Assembly (NCBI GenBank): GCA_054661495.1 | Contig: BAAFSQ010000033.1 | Span: forward strand, 1-59,576 | Length of the DNA stretch: 59,576 bases | Direction of reading: 5' to 3' | Source of the DNA: Zygophlyctis sp. KS116 | Lineage: Eukaryota > Chytridiomycota | Shown: piece by piece, positions 21,800 through 33,917 of the stretch | How the letters are laid out: the number at the start of each line of letters is the position of its first letter | Position numbering within the stretch: position 1 is the stretch's first letter | The notes under the pieces: generated by a model | Database searches by the model: none | What the model saw: the letters and a program-made list of their open reading frames with translations, nothing else | What the model was told of the DNA's origin: nothing | Program-made: the position numbers and the translations under genes

Positions 21800-23788
21800 A
21801 TGATTTACAAATGGATTAAAAACTATTCATGGAGCTTCATGTTGGATGATGCACTTGCAGGATTATCCCTATCTACTGTAATAATACCACAGTCATTAGC
21901 ATATGCTGAATTAGCAAAATTACCACCTGTTTACGGTCTCTATGTCTCTATTATTCCTCCATTTGTCTATGCGTTACTAGGAAATCATTTGTACACTTCT
22001 ATAGGAGCTTTTGCTATTGTTTCACTCGTTATTTCAGAGTCGCTGAGCTCAGTTTCTATTGATAAGAGTGATTTTGTTGGATTTGCTGCGTTTTTAGGAT
22101 TTATGATTGGAATGATTCAGTTTTCACTCGCAATATTTGGAGTCTTTGATATTATTTCCAAGCATTTGTTTAAAACTGCATTTATTTCTGGATTTACAGT
22201 GGCATCAGTAATTACAATCATTACTTCTCAGTTGAAATCCTTTTTCGGACATGGATTTAAATCGCAAAATGGTTTCTTTTCAGTTCCAAAGACTTGGTTT
22301 TTAGTGATTTCAAACTTTCCATCTACTAATATTGCGACTCTTTTACTCTCACTGTCAACAGTAGGAATAATATTTGCATCAGAGTTTATCGAAACGTTTC
22401 TTAGAAAATGGTACAGGAAACGTAAACAAGATCTACAGTCATCTGTGCCATCTCTACTTGACCATGAACAAGTACATGACCCAGGGTCATCACAAGAGGC
22501 AATTAAACAATTTGAATCACAGGAACCACATGCGTATCAAGAGCTACCAGAGACTCTAGAGCGTGTAAGTGACAATAATGCTTATATTGCCATTGAAAAG
22601 GATTTTAATAAGCAAGAAATTGAAAAGGATTTTGATAAGCAAGAAAAACCAGTCAAAAATGTATTTCCATCGATATTGTTTGCAGTTGTATTGCTTTCGT
22701 CTATTTCAAACATTATGGATTTACCTGGGAATCATGGAGTCAAAATAATCGGACATATACCATCAGCTTTACCTTCTTTTTCCTGGCCGTGGCAAGTTCT
22801 TTTTAGAATTGAGGAGGATAAATTAGTTTTATTCGGACAAATCATCTATAGAGCCATATCTTTAACCATAATTATTGCAGTTACTTCAGCTTCAATGATT
22901 GATTTATATCCTGGGAGTAATCCAAGAAAAATGAAATCTCAATTCTCCTTACACGATTTGTCAAGAGCCGATTTATCTCAAGAAAATTTAAAAAGCAAAG
23001 AAGACAGCAGCTCCCTTAATCAAGAAGTTTTTGCACTTTCAATTGCTGGAATAATCGGTATGATTTTATAAATTTAAAAAGTAATAGCAAGTTTTTTCAG
23101 TTGTTTTACACCATGTGCATCAATAGCTAGAGGGGCTATTTTAGCAAAACAAACAAATGTAAAATCAACACTCTGGAATATATTTTCTGCTATAATTGTT
23201 TTGGTTTCAGTATTTTTATTATCTGATTTCTTTCAAAACATACCTCTAGGAGTTTTATCGGCTATTATTATAGTGGCTCTATCACCTTCAGTCAAAAATA
23301 TCAGCATGTTTTACAAACTCGTACAAAAAGCACGATCAGATTCAAAAACCTTGAAGGAAAATTTAAATACTTGTGGCCATATTATCGAACAAGATCATTC
23401 TATTCTATACCATCATGAATCTACACCTAATTTGGAGAATAATATGGTGGAACCTCAACTTGAAATAACAAAATCTAGTATGGAACCTCTACATGATAAT
23501 AATTTAGAGACTACAAGTACTGATTATCTAAATTTATTTCCGCAAACAGAAAAATCAACTGCTGCGTCAATCAAAAGCACAACTTCTCTTAGATCAACCA
23601 AACGTCTGATTGAAAAGTTTTCCCTGTCAACTAAAATTTCAGAATGGATAAAGATTTGGAGTGATTTAATTATATGGTCAAATACTTTTATGACAGTATT
23701 ACTTATCGATGTATCTGCTGGAATTTCCTTGGGACTAATACTAGTAATTCTAATGTCTGGACTTGAACGCCTGCTCCAGCGGCCCTAG
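21800..23788 (+). CDS. SLC26/SulP-family anion (sulfate) transporter lacking a STAS domain
   Basis: Membrane protein of 652 aa. The SulP signature is clear: AGLSLSTVIIPQSLAYAELA near residue 20, PVYGLYVSIIPPFVYALLG, and after splicing out 23058-23087 the TM block GIIASFFSCFTPCASIARGA. Two features are unusual. A hydrophilic, Gln/Glu/Lys-rich insertion of about 90 residues (from about 205) interrupts the membrane domain. A second hydrophilic loop (about 515-600) precedes the last membrane helix. The protein then ends in LERLLQRP with no C-terminal STAS domain, which most SulP proteins carry. The start is the ATG at 21800; an upstream TTG-initiated extension is rejected. The stop is 3 nt before the pyridoxal kinase ATG. 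Confidence 0.85.
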
Positions 23789-23791
23789 AAA

Positions 23792-24680
23792 ATGAAGAAA
23801 ATCTTGTCAATTCAAAGTTTTGTAGTTCATGGACATGTTGGAAACTCTGCAGTCATGTTCCCTCTAATGCTCTTGGGAAATCAAGTTGATCCTCTAAATA
23901 CTGTACAGTTTTGTAATCATTCTGGCTATAAACATTTTACGGGAGAAATCACATCTCCAGAAACTCTTTTAAAGATTTTAAAAGGACTTGATCAAAATGG
24001 ATTTTTAAATACTATTGAATATATTCTTTTAGGTAAGTCTTTTAATTTTAATTTTAGGATACATGGGCTCAACTGCAAATCTATTATGCATTGAAGAATT
24101 TCTTAATAATTTAAAATCTTGTAGACCAGAATTATTAATATTCTTGGATCCAGTCATGGGAGATCATGGTAAACTATATCTTCCTAAAGAAAACATCAGT
24201 ATTTATAAAAGATTAATTTCCATTGCAACTTTTATAACTCCTAATGGCTTTGAAGCCAGTTTACTCTCTGGAATAGAAATTTCAGACTTGAATTCTGTCA
24301 TGAAAATCTTTGATAAATTACACTCAATGGGACCAACGACTATAATAATAACTTCTACTGAATTATCAGATAAACCTCAAAATCTCTTGTACTTACTCTG
24401 TTCAGACTCTAAATCTCAAAAAAGATGGATGATTGAATTTCCCAAATTAAAATCAACCGTCTCTGGTACTGGAGACTTGTTTAATGCACTTTTACTTGGA
24501 TATTTACCAAAACAAGACTTGAATGCACAAGTCTTTTCTGAATCTGTTGAAAAGGCATGTAATGCAATTCAAGGTGTACTAAAGAATACAGGACAGGAAT
24601 TGGAATTGGCTATTGTACAAAGCCGTGATTTAATACTAGAGCCTGTAAAAATGTTTGAAATTAAAAGTCTTGATGTTTAA
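23792..24680 (+). CDS. Pyridoxal kinase (PdxK / Bud16 type)
   Basis: Ribokinase-fold enzyme of 287 aa that phosphorylates pyridoxal, pyridoxine and pyridoxamine in the cytosol for PLP salvage. N-terminal SIQSFVVHGHVGNSAVMFPL with NTVQFCNHSGY is typical of PdxK. LDPVMGDHGKLY and ITPNGFEASLLSG follow. The catalytic loop is SGTGDLFNALL, in which Asp is the general base. The intron 24033-24057 joins LLG to YMGS. Only 3 nt separate this ATG from the SulP stop codon, leaving no room for an independent promoter downstream of that stop. Confidence 0.9.
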
Positions 24681-24782
24681 AAGTTTTTCTATTATTAAAT
24701 ATAGCACGATCAGTCAGATTATGCATTAGATCAGACAAGAGCAGACAAAAATTTCTCTGAAACTTGAAAATTTTTTAGGAAA

Positions 24783-26282
24783 ATGTTTGTTGGGATTTCC
24801 TTTGGAACTTGCAATTCGTCTATAGCTCTGGTCAAGGATGGCATTCCAAGGACGATCGCTAATGAAGAAGGTTTTAGAAACATTCCAAACATGATTTGTT
24901 TCTCTGGAAATGAAATTCTTTTCGGATCTCAAGTCCCAAAATTCGCTAGAAACAAAATCTCTGGATTTAGAAATTTATTAGGAATCACTAGTCTAGATCA
25001 TGAGGAAGTTGGGAAAATGGATAAAATTGGAGTCAATCTAAAATCTAATGGGAATAATTTGGTTTATGAAATTTTGGATGAAAATGGAGAAATTATTTCA
25101 AAAACTCCAAAGGATTTAGTCTCTCTCTTTCTGTCAAGTCTCAAAGAGACAACAGTTAATGTGTCGCATTTATCAAGAGAAATTTTAAGTGGGATTGTTC
25201 TCTCGGTCCCTGCTCATTTTGAAAAAAATCAGAAATTGGAATTGATTCAAGCGGCTAAAGATGCTGGATTTAAACAAGTTTTAACAATAAAGGAACCAGT
25301 GGCTGCTGCTTTGGCTTTTCAGATTCAAGATAAGGATTCTAAAATTGTGGTTTTGGATTTAGGAGGTCATCAGTTTAATGTATCTTGTTTACTCTACTCT
25401 TCAGGTCTCTACTCTCTGGTTTCATCAAAGGAAGATGTAGGGTTAGGTGGTACTTGTTTTGATAAAATTTTGGCTAATCATTTTGCAAAAGAATTTAGAC
25501 AAAAAACTAAAATTGATATTTCAGATTCAAAGAGATCGCTTTTAAAGCTTTTTGCTGCTGCTGAAGTTGTTAAAAAGACTCTTAGTAAAACTGAAACTGC
25601 TCCGTGTTCAGTAGAATCTCTTTATGATGGAATGGATTTTAATGGAAGCATAAATAGAATTAGATTTGAAATGTTGGCAGATTCTCTATTTAAAAATGCT
25701 GCTTCTATAATACATTCTGCATTAAAAGAAGCAAAATGGACTACAGGTGATGTAGATCAGGTTTTATTTGTTGGTGGTGCATCCAGAATTCCTAAATTTC
25801 AATCTATGATTTCAGAAATTTTTACTACATCTACTCTTAGAACTGATGTTGAGCCAGATGAAGCTACAGCAATTGGATGTGCTCTTCACGCAGAAATTCT
25901 TTTAAAACATCCTGATTTTTTAAAGTCTTTAGAAGCTCAGGAAGTTTGTGAAACATTGGCAACTTCAAAAGCAATAGGATTAGAAACTTTTGATGGGAAA
26001 TTTCATCCAATTATTTTAAAAGATACTCTTTTACCTTGTCAAAGATCGGTTGAAATTCAAGTTTCAAAAGATCAAAAAGACGTATTTATGGCTATTTATG
26101 AAGGGGATAATGAGACAGCAACCAAAAATAAGTTTATTACTAGTCTTTGTCTGGATAAATTATCTAGTGGTTCTGAAAAGATCATACTGACTTTAACTAT
26201 TGAACTGGATAGATCTCTAACAGTTGTCGCCAAGGATACTGTATCTGGTCAGTCATGTCAATCAGTTTCACATCATAAATAA
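24783..26282 (+). CDS. SSZ1: Atypical Hsp70 Ssz1 (ribosome-associated complex)
   Basis: Intronless 499-aa Hsp70-like protein (yeast Ssz1 is 538 aa). Ssz1 pairs with the J-protein zuotin in the cytosolic ribosome-associated complex that stimulates Ssb chaperones at the tunnel exit. The nucleotide-binding domain spans about residues 1-385 (GISFGTCNSSIA, VLDLGGHQFNVS, VLFVGGASRIPKFQ). Phosphate-loop residues deviate from canonical Hsp70 DLGT and GGT motifs, consistent with weak or absent ATPase activity. The substrate-binding part is short, about 110 residues, with no helical lid. Animal HSPA14 is the equivalent. Confidence 0.85.
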   Translation: MFVGISFGTCNSSIALVKDGIPRTIANEEGFRNIPNMICFSGNEILFGSQVPKFARNKISGFRNLLGITSLDHEEVGKMDKIGVNLKSNGNNLVYEILDENGEIISKTPKDLVSLFLSSLKETTVNVSHLSREILSGIVLSVPAHFEKNQKLELIQAAKDAGFKQVLTIKEPVAAALAFQIQDKDSKIVVLDLGGHQFNVSCLLYSSGLYSLVSSKEDVGLGGTCFDKILANHFAKEFRQKTKIDISDSKRSLLKLFAAAEVVKKTLSKTETAPCSVESLYDGMDFNGSINRIRFEMLADSLFKNAASIIHSALKEAKWTTGDVDQVLFVGGASRIPKFQSMISEIFTTSTLRTDVEPDEATAIGCALHAEILLKHPDFLKSLEAQEVCETLATSKAIGLETFDGKFHPIILKDTLLPCQRSVEIQVSKDQKDVFMAIYEGDNETATKNKFITSLCLDKLSSGSEKIILTLTIELDRSLTVVAKDTVSGQSCQSVSHHK

Positions 26283-26318
26283 AGAAGATTTAATATCTGA
26301 AGGGTTTATAAAGTTGAG

Positions 26319-27801
26319 ATGGAATTCACTCCATCGTCCCCCATAGCGATTAAATCAACAAGTGATTCCTTTGAAGCTTCTTCTTATCTGTCTTCCTTTG
26401 CGGAATCATATCGAAGATCTAATGGCTATGCATTTGAGCGAAGAATTAGTAATACTGCAACAGTGTTTATTAGCCGATCGCCAGAGCAAAGTCCGATTCG
26501 ACGAGAGTCCATAGAAATACCACAAGAGATTTATGAGCAGGCTCCTTTGCTAGATTATGATGAATCTTCTACTCCAAAATCATCCACATATGAGTCAATA
26601 TTTAATGCGACAAACATATTAATGGGAATCGGGATTTTATCGTTACCATATGCACTTAAACTGACTGGATGGATGATCGGACTAACTCTACTATTATTAT
26701 TTTCACTTGCCACTCGGCATACTGCAATGACGGTCCAGAAATGTATGGATGCTGTCGTTCCCGATCACCTATTGTTTGATCAGTGTCGCACATTTGGAGA
26801 TTTTGTAATCTATTTATTTCATTGTGCCGCTAATATGATAGGGAGAAGTCGCATTTGGTACAATCGGACGCCGAATCATTTCAGTTATATTTCAATTGGA
26901 ACTCTTTGCTGCTTCGGTTGCATTAGTAATATTGAGTGCAGACTCTATAGTAGCGTTATTTCCTAATTTGGTTCCCAACTATGTAAAGGCTGGCGCAGTT
27001 CTTGTTATAATGCCCATGACATTCTTTAAATCTTTGAAATTTGCTTCTTATGGTAGTTTTTTTGGAATTTTAGCTCTTACAAACTTGATAATCATCATTC
27101 TTTGTGATGGATTTTCGACCAATGAAGCTCCTGGATCTATTTTATCTCCTTCAGAAACATCAATATATCCTACTTCATGGCTAAAAATTCCAATAGCTTT
27201 TGGATTAATCATGTCTGGTTTCAGCGGACAGTATTATTTTTTAGCACTAAAGTATAGTTCAGTATTTCCTAGTTTATATCGTGATATGAAGAATCCAAAA
27301 GCTTATCCTATAATGGTTAACCTGACATATATTTTTACAACATTTACATATATTCTGATTGCAGTTTCAGGATATCTTATGTTTGGAAATGATGTCGAAG
27401 AAGAAATAACACTTTCTTTACCAAATTCTTTTATCAATCGTGGCACTATCTGGCTAATTGCTTTAAATCCACTTACAAAATACCCTCTTACAATACATCC
27501 ATTAAATATTGAACTGGAGCTTTGGATGAAATCAAAATTTGGATCAATTTGGTCAGTGTTAATATCTAGAATATTGATAAGTTCTCTTGTATTGTGTGTC
27601 TCTATTCTAGTTCCTGGTTTTGATCTTATCATTTCTATTTTAGGCAGTACATTTTCATTTACGGTATCTATTGTATTTCCGGAATTATGTTTTAACAAGT
27701 TGTACACCTTGACTAAAGTACAAAAACTAGTTTCATGGAGTCTAATTACAATGGGGATAAGTTTAGCAGTCATTGGTACATTATGGCCATTTATCATTTA
27801 A
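26319..27801 (+). CDS. Vacuolar amino-acid transporter, AVT/SLC32-36 type
   Basis: AAAP-family permease of 481 aa. A soluble Ser-rich N-terminus of about 90 residues carries phosphorylatable Ser-Pro sites and an acidic QAPLLDYDE motif resembling a vacuolar/lysosomal sorting signal. It is followed by about 11 membrane helices. The first contains NATNILMGIGILSLPYALK, the AAAP signature. The intron 26805-26841 (37 nt) restores TFGDF to GEVAFGTIGRR. Avt1-like proteins exchange neutral amino acids across the vacuole membrane; substrate cannot be told from sequence. Confidence 0.85.
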
Positions 27802-27885
27802 TGAAAATTAACAATATCATGATATATTATACTATATTTAGCTGTTCGGACATGAGTGGAGGGTGCAGATTTAGGATATTTTCTG

Positions 27886-29095
27886 ATGGGCTTGAAGACT
27901 AGTGATGAGTTTGCATTGAAACATAGAAGAGAGAATGATCTTCCGCTGTCTGTTGCAGACTGTAAATTACTGGATTATCCATGGGAAAATGATCGTCATT
28001 ATAAATATGAATTAAATTCAATGGTGATTGGGAAAAGATCGAAACAATATTTACCAGACCAAAAATCTGAGATTTCAGCTCAAACTCTTGAAATGACAAA
28101 TTATGCACTCAATCCGACTCAAGTTAAAAGAGTCGCAAAGTCTAAAAAGGAAATTGATCAGCGGGATCTTGTATTTTTGACTCCAAAGGGATCATCAGAT
28201 GTACAAAAGTCACGGCCAGTTGTTCCTTGGCTTCGTAGGACTGAATATGTTTCTACAGAGAGTAAGCAGTATGGTAAAGCAAGTACACTTTCGACCGCAA
28301 AGTAATTTTTTTTATTTTTAACATTTAGAGCACAATCTATACTATCTATTGAAGATATTATTGAAAAGGGTAGAGTTAGAGTTGAAAATACCTTTATAGC
28401 AGCAGAAAAAGTACAATTATCTGATTTAAAACATCCTGCTGGACTTAAAGCTATGGAAATCTTACCCGTTTTCCCTGATTTTGAATTTTGGCCAAATGTT
28501 TATACTTTGGCTGCATTTGATGAAGATCCTTGTAGAAGATGGGATAATGTATTTTTAAAAAGAATTAAAATTTAGGTTAATCCAGATGAAAATCATCATG
28601 AAATACAATTAGAAGAAGCAGTACTAAAACCCATGGCACTTCCAGATGATCCAGAACATCCATGGATGGCCTACTTTTCTCCAAATACTCCATCTATTCT
28701 TGCAATTACTGAAATTCGTAAAAGAATGGCAGAATTAGGTGAAGATGAAGAATTAGTAGATGATCAGGTATGAATCATATTTAAACTTTAGAACTATGAA
28801 TACAATTTTGTTCGAGATTTTACTCTGGAAAGAGCCGCTAATACACAATTTCCAATCTATATAGAATTAAGAAAAGATGAAGGAGCTGCATTTTATAAGA
28901 ATACTGGAGAAAAGTTGAATCTAAAAAGGAAACGGACACTAGTAATTTTTATTAATTTTTATATTTTAGACGGCAATGGAAAAACATGATTCTACAATTA
29001 TTTCGCGTCCAAACAAGATTATTTTGAAAAAGCGTCCATTGACAGAAGAAGAAGTCACCTCTCGTCAGGCTGAACGGGACTCTTTTGGATTTTAA
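27886..29095 (+). CDS. PAF1: PAF1, RNA polymerase II elongation complex subunit
   Basis: Protein of 367 aa, the core subunit of the nuclear PAF1 complex that couples elongation to H2B ubiquitylation and H3K4 methylation. Diagnostic blocks are CKLLDYPWENDRHYKYE, VVPWLRRTEYVSTES, LPVFPDFEFWPN, and NYEYNFVRDFTLE. Introns are at 28302-28328, 28549-28575, 28768-28791 and 28942-28969. The start is the first in-frame ATG at 27886. An out-of-frame ATG at 27852, directly after TCGGAC, might be a leader ORF or a start reached by an unseen splice. Confidence 0.9.
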
Positions 29096-29198
29096 AAATT
29101 GTAGAATAATAGACAATTGAGTACCCTAAAATCAAAACTAAAATTAATTTTAAGAGTTGAATTTTCAGCGTCTAGTGTTGGGAGAAGTTGCCGTTGAA

Positions 29199-29431
29199 AT
29201 GATCATCCCAGTCCGTTGCTTCAGGTAGCTTTTATTTTGTCTGATGATAGTTGTGGAAAGGTAATTGGTCAAAAGTGGGAACATTATCTTGAATTACTCA
29301 ACACCGATCATACAGAAGGAGAGGCTTTGGATACTTTGGGACTCAAGCGGTACTGCTGTCGGAGAATGGTCTTGACTCATGTCGATTTGATTGAGAAATT
29401 ATTGCATTTTAACACTGCACAGAAAAACTAA
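29199..29431 (+). CDS. RPB10: RPB10, shared small subunit of RNA polymerases I, II and III
   Basis: 68-aa zinc protein of family-typical length. The N-terminus [15 protein letters not shown] is only complete after removing the 26-nt intron 29225-29250, which splits the CxxC zinc knuckle. The C-terminal [19 protein letters not shown] is essentially invariant in eukaryotes. The first exon has just 26 coding bases. The stop codon TAA overlaps the stop codon of the convergent CEP162 gene (CTAA at 29428-29431). Confidence 0.96.
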
Positions 29432-32400
29432 AACCTTTGATCACTTTTGAATCGGATGATCATGCCCATTAATGATTCAAGTTCTTGCTTAAAAGAAATG
29501 ATTTCAGCATCTTTGCGAGTTAGGATTTGCAGCAAATCTCTTTTTTCTTGAGCAAATTCTTGACTTGCAGAGGCTCTAGACTCTTGCAAAAGAAGAACAA
29601 TATCTGATTCTCGCTTTTTAGATGTTGCCTCCAATTCCCGAATTCTTTCCTTGAGAACTTCAAATGACTGTTGAGAGGGAGGCCATGCATGTTTGCTTTC
29701 ATTAATGACAATTTCTAATTGAGAATTAATAGCTTGAAGTGATGATAATTCAGCAGTAAGTGATTTAACTTGGTCAGACAGCGATGCATTTGTACATTCC
29801 AAGTCAAAAATTATCTTTTCAAGTGAAGAAATCTTTAATAGGGATTCAGAGAGTTGAGATTCAATTCCTTCTTCTTGTCGTGATTTACGTCCGGTATCTG
29901 ACCGGATTTCATTCAAGACACTCTGTAAAGATCGCTCATGATGGGCCATTGCAATCTTGGCAGAATCTTCTTGAGCTTGTTTTAATATAACAAGTGTAGT
30001 ATCTTGGACAGATGCTCGAGTTTTCTCACTAATCTCTAATCTAAGAATTAATCGGGGTAGAGTCCTTACTTGGTCTTTAAATCCTGGATTTCACGCTGGT
30101 CAGCTTCTCTATTCAGTTTAAGATTATTGAGCTCATCCAAGTGTTTGGATTCTTCTACAGCAAAGATTTTGTCTTTGAGAGCTTTTTCCATTTCATCAAC
30201 TTGATTTTCGTATGAATCAATTAGTTTTTCTCTTTCTCTAGTCAATTTGATCATTTGCTCCTTCAATTCTGATTTTTCTTTCAAAATAATCATATAATTG
30301 TTTGATTGCTCGTCTAATAAAGACTCAAGTTCTAATACCCGTTTTCGGACATGAGATTCAGAAGCTGATGCTAGAAGCTTTTCCTTTTCAGCCAAGGCGA
30401 ATTCCAATTCCTCAATCTTATTATGTAAACTTTCATCATTTTTTGCTTCTTGTTCGTGTATCTTTTCTTCCATCTCTTGCATATTCTTTTCATATTGGAT
30501 CCGAAGGCCATTATACTAATTATATTAAAAAGCTAAAATTACTTCTTGCTGCAGATCTTGAATTCGGACGTCTGATTCATGAGATAGTTGTTCATTTTCT
30601 TCTTTAAGCTTTGCTATTTCAGCCTTTAAAATACTAATTTCATTTTCGGTTATAGAAGATTCAGCTTTTAACGCCAGATTGCCATTAGATTTTTTCTTGA
30701 GCTTAACTATTTCAGCCTCCAAACTATTGATTTTGTTAATATCCACCAGAGATCGTCGTCTCAAATCCTTTTTGCTACCAGAATTTGGTACAAGCTTTTC
30801 AATTGAATCTTCCAATTCTTTTATTCTGATGTCTTTTGAAAACATATTTTTCTTTATATTATCAACCATTTCCTGATTTTCTAGATGTGATTTCAGTTTA
30901 TGTTCCAGCTCTATGATCTGTGCGTCATACTTGTCCTTCATGTCCAGATAAGCATGGGATGTTTCAATATGATGATTCGCTGATACCTCCTTCTTAGTCT
31001 TTGATTTGTTTGCTTCCTTCAGCATAGCCTTTAATTTTTCAATTTCTGCTATCTGAAATTCACTCGTTTCTAGAGATGATGATTTAAGAGACTGTAACTC
31101 TTGTTCCAGAGTTTCAATTTGTAACTGATAGGTTGCAACACCCAATTCTGATCTATTCTGAAATCGATCACGTTCGTTGAGTTGCATTTTGAGAGCATTT
31201 ATTTCCCTCGTAAGTTTCTCGGATTTAAGTATTTCTTTCTTTTCAACTTCCTTAATTTGCATTTTTAAATCTTTATTTTGATCAATTAGTCTCTCATTTT
31301 CAAGTTGATACTGATATATTAGAATGTAAATATACTTACACCATGTATCAGTCTTTCTTGATCTTCAATCTCTTTTCGTAATTGATTAATGTCTGCTTGG
31401 TTCACTCCACCCATTCTAGACAACAATCGTCTAGAATTCGATTGTTCTTTAGCAAGAATTGATTCCAAAAGTACGCTCTCCTTTTTTAAATTATCATTTT
31501 CAGCGTCTTTTCGAACGAGTTCTTGTTCCAAGTCTTTAAGTTGTGCCTGCAGATCATACACAACGGTTTGAATTCTTCTAAGTTCCTCTCTATCTACTGA
31601 TTTGGCATTATTTTGTCTATGAGAAGGAGATGTTTGACGAGAAACGCTGTTTTGTTCTTTTACTGGTGAATGATCAATTTTTAGAGTAGCTATATCTAAA
31701 CCGTTTACTGTATTTGATAAACCAAGATTATCTGGAAGAGGACTTGAACTTTTTTTCTCTAAAGCTAAAGATTCTTCTTGTTTTGATTCCAAGAGAGATG
31801 GCGACATTCTTTCAGATTCCAATAGAATATCGGGCAGAATACTTTCATCATTGACAGGCAGAATTGAGTTGGAGATTGCACGTTCACCATCTAATAAAAT
31901 GGTTGAGTCATCAACTGCTGCAAAACTTATAGAAACTTGGCCATTGTCAGTTTGCAATAGTTTGATATTCTTGTCCACAACTTTACTGTCGCCTATTTCA
32001 ATATCTGATTCTATTTCAGAGTCTGATTCCACTTCTCCTACGGCATCTTGATGCACAAATCCAACACTTTGATTTTCCAAATCTTGTTTTAATTGCTCAA
32101 AAACTTGATTCCCAGTACTATCATCGCCTGTAAACTCCTCAATTGCATTATTTGGCTTTTTCTTTTTTAATTTGGGAGTTACATCCCCAGAATCCCTATA
32201 TGATGTAATTTCTTGCTCTGTAAAAGAGTTTATCTCTTGATTAGTACTTGAAATTTGATCGTTTCCGACTCCTAAATTTCCAAAATCCAGAGACTCTATT
32301 CCTTTTTCTGTACTGGAAATATATCTAGATTTGTATTTTGGAGTATTTTCTCCAGACTTTAAAACCTCTTGCGACTCCTCTGACTGTCCTGAACCAGAAT

Positions 32401-32881
32401 TATCACCCGATTTCTTTTCTAAATTCTCTTCTAGACTATTTTCTAGACTCTCTTGAGAATCAGCAGATATTTCCTCTGAGATTTCTAGAGATTCTTGTTT
32501 TAAAACACTAGATTTATCCCTCATTGACTCTGAGCCATAAACTCCATTTTCACCATTGCTCCCATTTTCACTAGATGTATCGTGCCTTGCATCATTTTCC
32601 AATTGATTTTCAGACATTTGAGTCTCTTCAGTCTTAAAATCTTGAGAATATCCATACTGACTATTACTCAACTTTTCAATTTCTGAATTCAAGTCATGTA
32701 TAGACTCTAATAGTTCCTGAGAGTCTTGAGAGTCTTCAGAGTCTGAAAATTCTGGTTGTATTTCATTATTAAGCAGAGCCTGAAAGAACTTTTTCTTATC
32801 ATCCTCTGTACTATCTAATAATTCCTCTACTTGTTCTTCCTTTAACCAATTCTGTTCTTTAGTCTCTTCGGCGTCATCCAT
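29428..32881 (-). CDS. CEP162-like centriole / transition-zone coiled-coil protein
   Basis: Protein of 1122 aa. The first 400 residues are acidic and Ser-rich low-complexity; the remaining 700 are almost continuous coiled coil. CEP162 similarity rests on [23 protein letters not shown] (compare QEQETLLQGYQQENERLYNQ), [20 protein letters not shown] in the middle, and a C-terminal [19 protein letters not shown] (compare KNRELEKFRTELDSILDVL). CEP162 links axonemal microtubules to the ciliary transition zone. Introns are at 30041-30069, 30516-30542 and 31311-31339. The start is the ATG at 32881 (MDDAEETK). Coiled-coil composition can mimic homology, so the name is probable rather than certain. Confidence 0.7.
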
Positions 32882-33017
32882 CCACCACAACTGTTTACTA
32901 CTAGTCTCTTCAGTTTCCTATGATTACTATTAAAACTAGTACATGAAGAAAGTCATTTAGAGATTCGGACAAACTCATTTAGAAATTCCGATTGAATGAT
33001 TTATTTACACAAGCTTG

Positions 33018-33380
33018 CTATAATAAAGAATCATTATTTGTACAATTTCCTATTTGAGCAAGGAATATATCATAATCTTGTTTTTTAATGGAAAAATTGG
33101 CTGGGAATGGATTTACTACTCTCTGAACAGGAGATGATCGGACATCCATTGATCCTCTTTTCAAGAATGATTTCAGGGGAGAATATACTGGTTGAGGAGA
33201 GGATAGTGTGAAAATTCCTTTAAACTCATCAAGAGTTTGAGAATCGGCTGGAGTTCTAATGTTCGGACTGTTGAAATATTCTTCTCTCTTGACTATGAGA
33301 GGCTCTGGATTTTCAACTCCTTGAGTCATGATTCGGATTCGTTTGGTTGGGGATTTCAACATTTTGTGGGAATTAGACAT
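33018..33380 (-). CDS. Small Ser-Pro-rich protein of unknown function
   Basis: Predicted 120-aa disordered protein. It contains several proline-directed phosphorylation motifs, among them KSPTKR (a full CDK consensus), NSPN, YSPL and SSPVQ. A short C-terminal hydrophobic segment (DYDIFLAQIG) is the only likely ordered element. The start is the ATG at 33380. TCGGAC lies at 33398-33403, just upstream. No family is recognised; a cell-cycle substrate is an inference from the motifs. Confidence 0.5.
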   Translation of the reverse strand: MSNSHKMLKSPTKRIRIMTQGVENPEPLIVKREEYFNSPNIRTPADSQTLDEFKGIFTLSSPQPVYSPLKSFLKRGSMDVRSSPVQRVVNPFPANFSIKKQDYDIFLAQIGNCTNNDSLL

Positions 33381-33544
33381 GGATTGCGGCAAGACTTTCG
33401 GACTGGAAATGTGATTGCGGCATCTGGTCCTGTAATCTAGTAATCTCTAATAATCTTAATTTATATTTATACTACAATACAAAATACAAAATACAAATGT
33501 AAAAGTAAAAGTATGCACTGCGCAAGAAAGACATCTTCTTGTTT

Positions 33545-33763
33545 TTAAAATCGAGTGTTTGAGTTGATTGTTTTGGTAATATCTTGCAATTCAAAAGTTG
33601 CTAGAACATCATCAGGTAGAGAACAAGGTTCATAGACTTGTAAAACGTCGACTGAATTCTTTCTCGGATTCAGAACTATAGTGGCATAAGTGTGTCTTCT
33701 TTCTAAAAGAGAAGAGTTTATAGCTACTTTTTTAGTGGTTGAGTTCAAGTTGACGATTGACAT
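33545..33763 (-). CDS. Small protein of unknown function, 72 aa
   Basis: Intronless frame with a good ATG after an A-rich leader. It has a mixed hydrophobic core (HTYATIVLNPRKN, DVLQVYEPCSLPDD) that looks like a small folded domain rather than random sequence. It lies between two other minus-strand genes with about 150 bp on each side. No family is recognised. Confidence 0.5.
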   Translation of the reverse strand: MSIVNLNSTTKKVAINSSLLERRHTYATIVLNPRKNSVDVLQVYEPCSLPDDVLATFELQDITKTINSNTRF

Positions 33764-33917
33764 TTTTTATTTATAAAGATTAAAATAGACTATAATTGAG
33801 CGGCAAATCATCCAAAAATAGAATAAATGTTACGCCTTAAATATTATTAGAGCCTTTGTAGAGATATTTAGAGAATTAATGATTTGATTTTCAGATTTTG
33901 AGGTTATAAGTACTACG

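Noticed and set aside
27303-27797. Minus-strand open frame of 164 codons
   Set aside because: Antisense to membrane helices of the amino-acid transporter; open only because of codon composition.
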